Origin: Flavobacteriales bacterium UBA6051
GTDB lineage: Bacteria; Bacteroidota; Bacteroidia; Flavobacteriales_D; Crocinitomicaceae
NCBI GenBank assembly: GCA_002427735.1
Contig: DIYP01000008.1
Location: forward strand, 5,566-69,565
Direction: 5' to 3'
DNA length: 64,000 nt
Below the pieces are notes generated by a model that made no database searches, was not told the origin of the DNA, and was given only the letters and a program-made list of their open reading frames with translations. The number at the start of each line of letters is the position of its first letter. The first letter of the stretch is position 1. The translations under genes were made by a program, and so were the position numbers. Shown here in pieces: positions 41,095 to 50,139 of the stretch.

Positions 41095-42626
41095 CAATAC
41101 AAATAAACATATTGAAAAGTGCGCTTGTATTTGGCGCACTTTTTTTGCTTTCAGCTGTCTCATTTTCGCAAGAAGATGCGCTAGAACTATTACCAGGATC
41201 GGAAGTCTTAAAATTTAATGAAGAAACTGGAGTACATCGATTGTTAGGCAATGTTAACTTCAAGTATCAAGGAAATTTAATGTTCTGCGATTCAGCTCAC
41301 TACCATCAAAGAAGTAAAACAGTTCGTGCCTATGGACATGTGCACATTAACAAAAGAGATACACTTAATCTGTTTTGTGATTCGCTTTTTTATGATGGAA
41401 GAACACGTAAAGCTAAGCTATGGGGAAACGTGCGCGTAAGAGATAGCGAATACAAACTCACGACAGACACACTCGATTATGACGCACGAGCATCTCGTGC
41501 TTCGTACCATTATGGCGGTCGTGTTGAAAGTACATTGTCAAAAGAGGTTCTTACAAGCCGTGCCGGCTATCTTTATCCGAATTCGAAAGATTTCTTTTTT
41601 CGTGGAGACGTTCGCTACGAAGGTAATGATCTTGAAATGGAAACGGATACATTACAGTATACGTACGGCAAAAAAACGGCCTATTTCTTTGGTCCAACGA
41701 GTATATTAAGCGACGGTACTAGCATTTATTGTGAATCTGGTTCGTACAGTACGCAAACGAAAGAAGGAGAACTCTATGGCAGTGCGTCTATCGTGCAAGG
41801 CTCAGAGTATATTGTCGGAGATACACTACTCTATCGCCCCGAACAAGGAGAATCGATAGGCATAGGAAATGTACTCTACTACGACACTACGCAAGCAATT
41901 GCTTTCAGCGGTAACTACGCCTATACCTCTGATAGTTTAAACTATTCATTTCTAACAGGGCGCGCACTTGCGACAAAAGAGATGAAAGATGATACGCTGT
42001 ACATTCATGCAGATACGCTCTTCATGGAGAAAATAGATACTACCGACATTGTGAAAGCTTATAAAAACGCACGCATCTATTCTACAAAGATCCAGGGGCG
42101 CGCGGACAGTATTGTTTACGCCATGGATAAAGAACGTATTGAGCTCTTCTTTTCTCCTATTATATGGTCAAATGCTGCCGAACTTAAAGGAGACTTTATG
42201 GATGTCCATATTACGGATTCAAGCATTCACAAGATCAACATTTACGATAACTCGACTATCCTAATGGAGGTGCAATCGGAAAAATATTACAATCAAATTG
42301 CTGGCAAAAATATCAATGCTTATTTCAAACAGAATGAATTACGCAGGGCAATTGTCAATGGAAATGCCATGACTGTTTTCTTCCCAGAGGATGAAATCAA
42401 AACAGATTCCTTGATTACAAAAAAACGCATGGGAATGAATCGTCTATATGCGAGTGACCTGCGGATTGATATCGATAGTAATGAATTAACGGGGATTACA
42501 TATCAAGAAGCTCCGGATGGCGCTTTTTACCCTATAGATCAAATCAAAGAAGCAGAACAATTTGTTCCAGGATTCAACTGGAAATCAATACTTCGACCGA
42601 AGGATTTAGAAGATCTTTTTGAATAG
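41091..42626 (+). CDS. OstA-like periplasmic protein (LptA/LPS-transport type; TTG start)
   Basis: 511 residues, start codon TTG overlapping the purA stop. Signal peptide (LVFGALFLLSAVSFSQ) then a long series of LptA/OstA beta-jellyroll units, with recurring tripartite motifs such as LLGNVNFKYQG, RAYGHVHINKRDTLNL, LWGNVRVRD and AYFFGPTSILSDGTSIYCESG (quoted partly). It is more than twice the size of LptA and is likely a periplasmic bridge protein for lipopolysaccharide transport. Its end is five bases from the convergent relA/spoT stop. Confidence 0.85.
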   Translation: MTIQINILKSALVFGALFLLSAVSFSQEDALELLPGSEVLKFNEETGVHRLLGNVNFKYQGNLMFCDSAHYHQRSKTVRAYGHVHINKRDTLNLFCDSLFYDGRTRKAKLWGNVRVRDSEYKLTTDTLDYDARASRASYHYGGRVESTLSKEVLTSRAGYLYPNSKDFFFRGDVRYEGNDLEMETDTLQYTYGKKTAYFFGPTSILSDGTSIYCESGSYSTQTKEGELYGSASIVQGSEYIVGDTLLYRPEQGESIGIGNVLYYDTTQAIAFSGNYAYTSDSLNYSFLTGRALATKEMKDDTLYIHADTLFMEKIDTTDIVKAYKNARIYSTKIQGRADSIVYAMDKERIELFFSPIIWSNAAELKGDFMDVHITDSSIHKINIYDNSTILMEVQSEKYYNQIAGKNINAYFKQNELRRAIVNGNAMTVFFPEDEIKTDSLITKKRMGMNRLYASDLRIDIDSNELTGITYQEAPDGAFYPIDQIKEAEQFVPGFNWKSILRPKDLEDLFE

Positions 42627-42631
42627 CGATT

Positions 42632-44845
42632 TTAGGACGACTCCACTTTACGTACAACACGCTGCACCCCCTCCACTTGTTCAAACTTTCGCATCAATTG
42701 TTCCAGATGTTCAGTATCGTACACCAATACTTTCATATTCCCCTCAAAAATGCCGTCATCCGTTTCAAAAGAAATAGATTTCATGTTGACATTGTGCTGG
42801 TTGGAAATGATTTCTGTCAAGCGGTTTACAATTCCCAATCTATCAATACCGTGCACGGTAATCGCAGCAATATTCTCTTTTAGCTCTGTGTTTTTCCAAG
42901 TAGCCTTGATACAGCGATAGGCCATTTTGGATTGCATATGCTCTGCGTTTGGACAGCTATAACGATGGATTTTTATCCCGTCGTTAATCGTTACAAAACC
43001 GAAAACACTATCTCCCGGAATCGGATTGCAACAAGTTGCCATTTTATAATCAATATTCTTAAAATCATCCCCAATCAATAATGTATCCTTCTTAGGGTCC
43101 ACTTTCGAGTAAACGTCTCCCGTACTTTTCTTTCTACGATATACGTGTTTATCGAGCTTTAAGATCCCTCCTACATTATCAATCTCACGAAGACGTTTCA
43201 AATCCAATTTACCCTTAGCAATTCGGAAGTACATTTCCGTGACTGAAGGCAACTTGTAAAACTTCTCTAATATGGCCAGGTTCTCCGATGTGAATCGAAT
43301 ATTGTGCTGCTTAAACTTGCGCTCCAAGATCTCTTTTCCATCCTGTGCAATGTTCTTTCGCTCTTCATTCAAAGAAGACTTAATCTTCTGGCGAGCACGA
43401 GCTGTGACCACAAACCGTGTCCATTCTTCGTTTGGTTTCTGTTTTGAAGAAGTAATTATTTCTACTTGATCTCCACTGGTTAATTGATGGCTCAGCGGAA
43501 CCAGCTTATTATTCACCTTCGCACCAATGCAAGAATCACCTATGTCTGTGTGAATGTCATATGCAAAATCCAGAATAGTAGCACCATTAGGTAGTACGCG
43601 CAGGTCACCTCGAGGGGTAAAAATGTATATCTCTTCAGTGAACAAATTCAACTTGAACTCATCAATAAAGTCCATGGCGTTCACATCGGGGTTCTCAAGT
43701 AAGTCCCTTATTTCAGAAATCCACCTGTCAAACTTGGATTCTTTGGTCTTAGATTCTTTGTATCGATAATGCGCTGCAAGTCCCTTTTCGGCAATTTCAT
43801 CCATTCGCTTAGAACGAATTTGGACTTCCACCCATTTACCCGTTGGAGACATTACCGTTGTATGCAATGACTCGTAGCCATTGGCACGCGGTGTCGAAAT
43901 CCAATCTCTCAATCTATCAGGACTGGGCTGGTAGAAGTCTGTTACAATACTGTAAATTCTCCAACAGTCCGATTTTTCCTGCTCGGATTCAGCATCTACG
44001 ATAATACGAATGGCAAAAACGTCATAAACTTCTTCGAAAGGTATTCCCTTGCCTTTCATCTTACGCCAAATAGAAGAAATTGACTTGGTACGTACTTTAA
44101 CCTTAAAGTTGTATCCTTCATTCGATAGCGCCTCTCGAATTGGTCCAGTGAACTTACGTATAAAACGATTTCTGACGTCCTTTGTTGATTTCAGCTTCCC
44201 TTCGATTTCATTAAAAACCTCCGGTTCCGTATATCGCAGCGCAAGGTCTTCTAATTCGCTTTTAACCGAATACAAACCAAGACGATGCGCAAGTGGTGCG
44301 TAAAGAAACTTCGTTTCAGAAGCTATCTTAATTTGCTTATCTCTGCGCATGCTGGAAAGCGTACGCATATTGTGCAAACGATCCGCTAGTTTGATTAAAA
44401 CCACACGAATATCATCTGATATCGTCAAAACCATTTTGCGGAAATTCTCCGCTTGAACAGAAGCCGTCTCATCGAAAACCTCAGGGATTTTTGTTAACCC
44501 GTCAATAATCATTCGAATTTTTGCACCAAATAAATCTTCAATATCATCCAGAGTTATATGCGTATCTTCAACTGTATCATGCAACAATGCACAAACTACC
44601 GCTGTAGTTCCTAACCCCATCTCCTCGGCACAAATACGCGCTACCGCAATAGGATGATAAATATATGGCTCACCCGATTTTCGACGCATCTCCTTATGCG
44701 CTTCAACCGCAACGTCAAAGGCTTTTCGAATCTTTCGGGTATCTTCTTTGCTTCTGTCTTTATGCGCACGAAGTAACCCACGGAAAGCATTTAAGATTTC
44801 CTTTCGCTCCTTTTCGAGATCAATATGTGCTAATTCTTCGCTCAT
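42632..44845 (-). CDS. Bifunctional (p)ppGpp synthetase/hydrolase, Rel/SpoT family
   Basis: 737 residues. Domains in order: HD hydrolase (about 40-200) with His89-Asp90 in LLHDTVEDT and YIYHPIAVAR; synthetase (about 250-370) with IRIIVDAESE, GYESLHTTV and EVQIRSKRMDEIAEKG; TGS (about 410-475, IYIFTPRGDLRVLPNGAT); a helical/zinc-finger-like region (CCNPIPGDS); and a C-terminal ACT domain (about 660-737, VNRLTEIISNQHNVNMKS). Hydrolase and synthetase signatures are both intact, so it should control the stringent response alone or with small alarmone enzymes. Confidence 0.95.
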   Translation of the reverse strand: MSEELAHIDLEKERKEILNAFRGLLRAHKDRSKEDTRKIRKAFDVAVEAHKEMRRKSGEPYIYHPIAVARICAEEMGLGTTAVVCALLHDTVEDTHITLDDIEDLFGAKIRMIIDGLTKIPEVFDETASVQAENFRKMVLTISDDIRVVLIKLADRLHNMRTLSSMRRDKQIKIASETKFLYAPLAHRLGLYSVKSELEDLALRYTEPEVFNEIEGKLKSTKDVRNRFIRKFTGPIREALSNEGYNFKVKVRTKSISSIWRKMKGKGIPFEEVYDVFAIRIIVDAESEQEKSDCWRIYSIVTDFYQPSPDRLRDWISTPRANGYESLHTTVMSPTGKWVEVQIRSKRMDEIAEKGLAAHYRYKESKTKESKFDRWISEIRDLLENPDVNAMDFIDEFKLNLFTEEIYIFTPRGDLRVLPNGATILDFAYDIHTDIGDSCIGAKVNNKLVPLSHQLTSGDQVEIITSSKQKPNEEWTRFVVTARARQKIKSSLNEERKNIAQDGKEILERKFKQHNIRFTSENLAILEKFYKLPSVTEMYFRIAKGKLDLKRLREIDNVGGILKLDKHVYRRKKSTGDVYSKVDPKKDTLLIGDDFKNIDYKMATCCNPIPGDSVFGFVTINDGIKIHRYSCPNAEHMQSKMAYRCIKATWKNTELKENIAAITVHGIDRLGIVNRLTEIISNQHNVNMKSISFETDDGIFEGNMKVLVYDTEHLEQLMRKFEQVEGVQRVVRKVESS

Positions 44846-46120
44846 TTACTTTGCGGGAAGCACCTTTGCAGATACTTCACCGAAACCTACGCGCACACCA
44901 TTTTTTTCGCCGTAACCACGCATGATTACTGTATCGTTATCAAGAATAAACTTTCGTTCAGAGCCATCAGGCATTGGAACTGGTTTTGTTCCTTTCCATG
45001 AAATTTCTAACATCGAACCATACATTCCCTCTTCTCCACCAGAAATTGTTCCCGATGCCATCATATCTCCCGCATTAATATTACAACCATTCACAGAGTG
45101 GTGCGCCAATTGCTGATTCATATTCCAGTACATGTGCTTATAGTTGGAATGGCAAACAACTTTTTCCTCACTATTCTCTGGTTGAATTGCTACTTCAAGA
45201 TTAATATCGATGTGCTTATCTCCTGTATATTCCAAGTATGGTAACACCTTTGGATCTTGAACCGGACCTGGAACGCGGAATGGTTCTAAAGCATCCAGTG
45301 TAACAATCCAAGGTGAAACGTGAGAAGCAAAGTTTTTCGCTAAAAACGGCCCAAGTGGAACGTACTCCCATTTCTGAATGTCTCGTGCCGACCAATCATT
45401 GAACAAGCACATTCCAAAAATATAGTCATCGGCTTCCTCCGTGGAAATAGAATCGCCCAAAGGTTTCCCCTGATAAGTAACAAACCCCATTTCTAATTCG
45501 AAATCAAGTAGCTTACATGGACCAAAAACCGGTGGTTCCTCATCATTTGGTTTTTGCTGTCCTTTAGGACGATGCATAGGTGTTCCAGAGATCACAATGG
45601 AAGAAGCTCTTCCGTGATAACCTACAGGAATGTGCTTCCAGTTTGGCAATAAGGCGTTATTTGGATCGCGGAACATACATCCAACGTTGTATGCGTGCTG
45701 TTCGCTGGAATAAAAATCAGTGTAATCCCCTACTTTAACCGGCATAAGCATTTCCACCTGACCAACAGGAATGAGTACCTGATTCACATGATGTTCATTT
45801 TTCTGTAGATCTTCCTGTCCAGCTTCGAACAACTTTGAAATACGATTTCTCAAGCTTCTTGTACCTTGCTTACCACTTCGCATCATTGCATTGAGCGAGT
45901 CAGTATCGAAATCTTCTAAACGAAATTGAAGATTTTCCAAGTAGCCTAAAACGAACAAAGATTTTAAGTCAATTATTGAATCACCAATACGCGATGCAAC
46001 ACGAGGAGAATGTCCCTCTGCCTTCACTATTCCAAAAGGAATATTTTGAATTGGGAAATCAGAATTTTCAGGTACTTCCACCCAAGATGACAATGCCGGA
46101 TTGTTAGCTGCTATACTCAT
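44846..46120 (-). CDS. fahA: Fumarylacetoacetase
   Basis: Last enzyme of tyrosine degradation, cleaving fumarylacetoacetate to fumarate and acetoacetate. 424 residues with the N-terminal SH3-like domain (about 1-120) and the FAH catalytic fold: DFYSSEQHAYNVGCMFR, PVGYHGRASSIVISG, LDFELEMGFVTYQG, LFNDWSARDIQKWEYVPLG and MASGTISG. It is co-directional with ychF and relA, with 22 bases and zero bases between genes. Other tyrosine pathway genes are not nearby. Confidence 0.95.
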   Translation of the reverse strand: MSIAANNPALSSWVEVPENSDFPIQNIPFGIVKAEGHSPRVASRIGDSIIDLKSLFVLGYLENLQFRLEDFDTDSLNAMMRSGKQGTRSLRNRISKLFEAGQEDLQKNEHHVNQVLIPVGQVEMLMPVKVGDYTDFYSSEQHAYNVGCMFRDPNNALLPNWKHIPVGYHGRASSIVISGTPMHRPKGQQKPNDEEPPVFGPCKLLDFELEMGFVTYQGKPLGDSISTEEADDYIFGMCLFNDWSARDIQKWEYVPLGPFLAKNFASHVSPWIVTLDALEPFRVPGPVQDPKVLPYLEYTGDKHIDINLEVAIQPENSEEKVVCHSNYKHMYWNMNQQLAHHSVNGCNINAGDMMASGTISGGEEGMYGSMLEISWKGTKPVPMPDGSERKFILDNDTVIMRGYGEKNGVRVGFGEVSAKVLPAK

Positions 46121-46142
46121 AATACTTATTCTATCTTTTCAA

Positions 46143-47240
46143 TTAAACATTGAAGCGGAAGTGCATGATATCACCATCTTCAACAATATATTCTTTTCCT
46201 TCTACGCGAAATTTGCCGGCGTCTTTAACTGCGGACTCACTTCCTAATTCTACAAAGTCGCCATATTTCATAACCTCAGCGCGAATAAATCCTTTCTCGA
46301 AATCAGTATGAATAACTCCCGCCGCTTGTGGTGCTGTCATTCCTTTTTTGATTGTCCAAGCACGCACCTCTTTTTCTCCTGCCGTAAAATACGTGTCCAG
46401 GTCTAACAACTTATAAGCAGAGCGGATCAAACGATTTACTCCTGGTTCTTCAAGTTCTAACTCGTCCAAAAACATTTGACGTTCTTCATAAGTCTCAAGC
46501 TCCATAATATCGGATTCAATCGCCGCACCAATCACCAATACTTCAGCACTCTCATCTTTCACAGCTTCTTTAACTGCATCTACGTGCGCATTACCCGATT
46601 TAACAGATGCTTCGTCAACATTGCATAAATACATTACCGGTTTTGAAGTGATCAATTGAAAACTTTTCATGATCGGATATTCGGTCTCCTCCATCTTAAC
46701 CGTTCGTGCTGATTCGCCACCTTCCAGTGCGGCTTTTATGCGTAAAGCCAGGTCATTCTCTTTTATTGCTTCTTTATCTCCAGATTTGATAATTCGACTC
46801 AAAGCCTGCAGACGCTTCTCAATTGTCTCCAAATCTTTTAATTGTAACTCAATGTCGATTACTTCTTTGTCTCTAACCGGGTCAACTGAGCCATCCACGT
46901 GCACAACGTTTCCATCGTCAAAACATCTTAAAACGTGGATAATGGCATCTGTTTCGCGAATATTTGCAAGAAACTGATTTCCCAACCCCTCACCTTTCGA
47001 AGCACCTTTTACAAGGCCTGCGATATCCACAATCTCCATTGTTGTTGGCATCACCCTTTGTGGATTGACAAGTTTCTCCAATTTCTCAAGTCGATCATCC
47101 GGAACAGAGATCGTTCCAATGTTTGGTTCAATCGTACAAAAAGGATAATTCGCCGATTGCGCCTTCGCATTTGAAAGACAATTAAACAAAGTCGATTTAC
47201 CCACGTTTGGTAAACCTACAATTCCACATTTTAACGCCAT
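46143..47240 (-). CDS. ychF: Redox-regulated ATPase YchF
   Basis: Universally conserved Obg-type P-loop protein that prefers ATP, 365 residues. Markers: GLPNVGKSTLFNCLS (about 8-22), DIAGLVKGASKGEGLGNQFL, CNVDEAS, the helical hairpin (about 130-200), and the C-terminal TGS domain (about 280-360, FTAGEKEVRAWTIKKGMTAP and HTDFEKGFIRAEVM). It is associated with translation and oxidative stress. It has a -7 box upstream (47257-47264). Confidence 0.96.
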   Translation of the reverse strand: MALKCGIVGLPNVGKSTLFNCLSNAKAQSANYPFCTIEPNIGTISVPDDRLEKLEKLVNPQRVMPTTMEIVDIAGLVKGASKGEGLGNQFLANIRETDAIIHVLRCFDDGNVVHVDGSVDPVRDKEVIDIELQLKDLETIEKRLQALSRIIKSGDKEAIKENDLALRIKAALEGGESARTVKMEETEYPIMKSFQLITSKPVMYLCNVDEASVKSGNAHVDAVKEAVKDESAEVLVIGAAIESDIMELETYEERQMFLDELELEEPGVNRLIRSAYKLLDLDTYFTAGEKEVRAWTIKKGMTAPQAAGVIHTDFEKGFIRAEVMKYGDFVELGSESAVKDAGKFRVEGKEYIVEDGDIMHFRFNV

Positions 47241-47256
47241 TTATTCGATTTTTTAA

Positions 47257-47264
47257 CAAAGATA
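47257..47264 (-). promoter_or_regulatory. -7 box (TATCTTTG) for ychF-fahA-rel
   Basis: Exact TAnnTTTG, 16 bases before the ychF ATG. Confidence 0.5.
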
Positions 47265-47317
47265 ATTGAATGGTCGAAATACGCAGCCATCTTCTGTAAA
47301 CATGCGAATGAAACAAT

Positions 47318-47325
47318 TATCTTTG
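47318..47325 (+). promoter_or_regulatory. -7 box (TATCTTTG) for SGNH-like gene
   Basis: Exact TAnnTTTG in the 149-base divergent region; predicted leader about 60 bases. Confidence 0.4.
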
Positions 47326-47389
47326 ATTTGTAATTCAATTGAATTAATTCAGTCTCTGAAAATATCAAAACAAGTCTTTCAAAATAACC

Positions 47390-48610
47390 ATGCAAGACAT
47401 TTCAGCGAAAATAATCGCCTACATAAAACGAAATAAAGTAGTTCTCTTATTGGTTTTTTTAGGGCTTGGCCTGCTCATACTTGCAAACAATTGTTATGAT
47501 AAAGGAACAGGACTTATTCCTGCACACTCGACCATTATTCGATTGGTCGGCTCCATTCTTTTATCGCTCTCCTTTTTCGTTTTCTTCGCAAAGCAAAAAC
47601 GTATCCTTTTTGCCAATGTAGGAATGCTCGTACTTCTTGTTTTTTCGGCTGAACTTCTCTTCTTTTTTTTCCTTGGAATGCCTGACAAGCGAACATTCGA
47701 TTTTGCACTCCCTGACTTTAAACGCACACATCCTTTCTATTCTCTGGGTTACTATGCTCCCGCCGATACTGTCATGTATGAAGACAAAATAATTGATGGC
47801 GATACCATCTTTAGCGTTCATTATACCATCGGTCATAACCACGAGCGTATTACACCAGAGCACGATTCGCTAAAAAACAAATACGCCCTATTCTTTGGAT
47901 GTTCAATTGGTTATGGTTATGGCTTAGAGGATAACCAAACACTCGCCTATCATTTTCAAAAATACTCTGATTACAATGCTTACAACTTCGCATTCCAGGG
48001 TACTGGAACAAATCATATGCTCGCGCGACTAGAGCATAATAATATCAGAGACAGTATTCCAATGAATGAAAAAGAAGGAATCGGTGTTTACGTCTTCTAT
48101 TGGGATCACATAAGAAGAGCTATTGGATCAATGCATCGTTATACTGACTGGCTGTACAATTCTCCATACTACGAAATGGTTGATGACAAAATTGTTCGAA
48201 ATAAAACCTTTAAAGACGGGCGCTCTTTTATCTCAGGCATGTACGAAACTTTCTATCAATCGAGCATCCTGAACTATTTTGATCTCGATTTCCCGATGTC
48301 GCTTAAAACGCATCACCTGGAGTTAATATCTGAAATGATCGTAGCCTCAAAGAAAAAATATATTGAACAGTTTGGCAATGACGACTTTCTTGTAGTTGTT
48401 TATCCGACTTATGATGAAAAAACGGAAGAGTTTGATGAATTAATGGCTTTACTTAAAAAAAGGAATATTGAAGTTATTGACCTCGATAAGGACTTTGATT
48501 ATGATTGGTCGTATGCTATTCATGCGCAAGAAGCACACCCTAATGCCATGTGTAATGATACTGTAAGTAGGCTTCTCCTTGAGAAAATTGAAGATCGTGT
48601 GAAAAGATAA
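47390..48610 (+). CDS. Membrane protein with SGNH-hydrolase-like domain
   Basis: 406 residues. Three transmembrane segments (about 17-33, 48-67, 72-95) precede an extracytoplasmic domain with GCSIGYGYGLEDNQT (Ser172 as candidate nucleophile), NFAFQGTGTNHMLARLE and a C-terminal HAQEAHPNAMCND, laid out like SGNH blocks I, III and V. The layout recalls membrane O-acyltransferase partner or esterase proteins acting on polysaccharides, but no family is certain. It is followed by an M28 peptidase gene at 48636. Confidence 0.7.
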   Translation: MQDISAKIIAYIKRNKVVLLLVFLGLGLLILANNCYDKGTGLIPAHSTIIRLVGSILLSLSFFVFFAKQKRILFANVGMLVLLVFSAELLFFFFLGMPDKRTFDFALPDFKRTHPFYSLGYYAPADTVMYEDKIIDGDTIFSVHYTIGHNHERITPEHDSLKNKYALFFGCSIGYGYGLEDNQTLAYHFQKYSDYNAYNFAFQGTGTNHMLARLEHNNIRDSIPMNEKEGIGVYVFYWDHIRRAIGSMHRYTDWLYNSPYYEMVDDKIVRNKTFKDGRSFISGMYETFYQSSILNYFDLDFPMSLKTHHLELISEMIVASKKKYIEQFGNDDFLVVVYPTYDEKTEEFDELMALLKKRNIEVIDLDKDFDYDWSYAIHAQEAHPNAMCNDTVSRLLLEKIEDRVKR

Positions 48611-48613
48611 TTT

Positions 48614-48621
48614 TATCTTCG
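48614..48621 (+). promoter_or_regulatory. -7 box variant (TATCTTCG) for M28 peptidase
   Basis: Third copy of TATCTTCG in the window, 14 bases before the ATG at 48636. Confidence 0.35.
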
Positions 48622-48635
48622 CTGAAAACGATACC

Positions 48636-50003
48636 ATGTCAAAATTCTTAAGCTTTATCTTTTTAGTCCCGAGTTTTTTATCTTTTGGACAAAGTGACTC
48701 CACCTTTATTAGAACGGTGTACAACGAAGCGCTATCTCATGGTCATGCCTACGAAGACCTACGCAGCCTGTGTAAAGATATTGGTGCACGAATAACAGGA
48801 TCTGCAGAAGCTGAAATGGCTATCCAGTGGGGAAAGCGAAAAATGGAATCCTATAATTTTGATAAGGTTTACTTGCAGGAAATTCAAGTTCCACATTGGG
48901 AACGCGGCACAACAGAAGCGGGATGGATAAAGTATTCTGATGGCAGCATGAGTAAGGTGAACTTGCTGGCACTTGGGGGATCGATAGGAACAAACGGGTT
49001 GATGGAGGCAGAAGTCATCGAGTTTTCTTCTTTGGAAGAATTAAAGAATCTGAAATCTGACAAAACAACCAAAGGAAAAATTGTCTTCATCAATCAACCC
49101 ATGGATGAACAACAGATCAATACATTTAAAGCTTATGGAGGTTGCTGGCCTATGCGCGGACTAGGTGCTATTGAAGCAGCACAGCATGGAGCAAAAGCCG
49201 TGCTCATCCGATCTTTAGGCCTTCCTGTAGATGAGCATCCGCATACGGGTGGAATGTATTATACCGATACTGTCCAAAAAATACCCGCAGCAGCTCTATC
49301 AACGCTGGATGCAGAGAAATTGTCCACCAGTCTAAAAAAAGAAAAAGTACAGTTCGTATTAGAAATGGATTGTCGCGATTACCCTGACAAAACGTCCTAC
49401 AACGTCATTGGTGAGCTCAAGGGTTCCGAAAACCCTAATAATATTATCACCTTCGGTGGGCATCTTGATTCTTGGGATACAGGAGAAGGTGCACATGATG
49501 ATGGAGCCGGCATTGTTCATTGCATGGAGGCCCTGCGCATTTTAAAAACGATGGATTACCAACCAAAGAATACATTGCGACTCGTGTTTTTCATGAATGA
49601 AGAAAATGGCAATCGTGGTGGTAAGGGGTATGCTGAATGGGCAAAAGAACAAACACATGAAAAACATATTGCGGCAGTAGAAAGTGATCGTGGAGGATTT
49701 GCTCCTCGTGGATTTAGCTGCGATGGCAGCGAAGAGCAGGTGCTGTTTTTACAATCGCTTGAGAAACATTTTTCTCAATATGATCTGCATGTTTTCGAAA
49801 AGGGATATGGAGGTGTAGATATTGGTCCGCTTAAAACGCAATTTGAAGAAATTCCGCTTTTCGGATTTGTACCAGATTCACAGCGTTACTTTGATTTTCA
49901 CCATGCTCCAAGTGATGTCTTCGAGAACGTAAATAAACGCGAACTTGAACTGGGTTGTGCTGCAATTGCCTCATTTTTATACCTGTTGGATCAAAATTTG
50001 TAA
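48636..50003 (+). CDS. Secreted M28-family zinc peptidase (carboxypeptidase Q-like)
   Basis: 455 residues with signal peptide (MSKFLSFIFLVPSFLSFGQ). M28 metal ligands: His and Asp in TFGGHLDSWDTGEGAHDDGAG, Glu pair in FFMNEENGNRGG, Asp in AVESDRGGFAPR and His in FDFHHAPSDVF. A PA-domain insert (about 130-200, GKIVFINQPMDEQQ) precedes the catalytic core. It should release dipeptides or amino acids in the periplasm or outside the cell. Confidence 0.92.
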   Translation: MSKFLSFIFLVPSFLSFGQSDSTFIRTVYNEALSHGHAYEDLRSLCKDIGARITGSAEAEMAIQWGKRKMESYNFDKVYLQEIQVPHWERGTTEAGWIKYSDGSMSKVNLLALGGSIGTNGLMEAEVIEFSSLEELKNLKSDKTTKGKIVFINQPMDEQQINTFKAYGGCWPMRGLGAIEAAQHGAKAVLIRSLGLPVDEHPHTGGMYYTDTVQKIPAAALSTLDAEKLSTSLKKEKVQFVLEMDCRDYPDKTSYNVIGELKGSENPNNIITFGGHLDSWDTGEGAHDDGAGIVHCMEALRILKTMDYQPKNTLRLVFFMNEENGNRGGKGYAEWAKEQTHEKHIAAVESDRGGFAPRGFSCDGSEEQVLFLQSLEKHFSQYDLHVFEKGYGGVDIGPLKTQFEEIPLFGFVPDSQRYFDFHHAPSDVFENVNKRELELGCAAIASFLYLLDQNL

Positions 50004-50043
50004 CTTAGATTCACACCTTCTTTGTTGATAAAAAGCAGCCTTA

Positions 50044-50077
50044 TTTGAGGCTTGTTCTTGAAAATACACTACTTTTG
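50044..50077 (+). promoter_or_regulatory. Promoter for Spt-like gene
   Basis: TTTG (50044-50047), 22-base spacer, TACTTTTG (50070-50077). Leader of about 55 bases contains a small CTGAG...CTCAG inverted repeat (50093-50110). The clearest two-part promoter on the plus strand. Confidence 0.6.
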
Positions 50078-50139
50078 GGGCGAAATTAAGGGCTGAGGTA
50101 TACTGCTCAGGCAGAAACCCTTGCTCGAAAAACACATAT

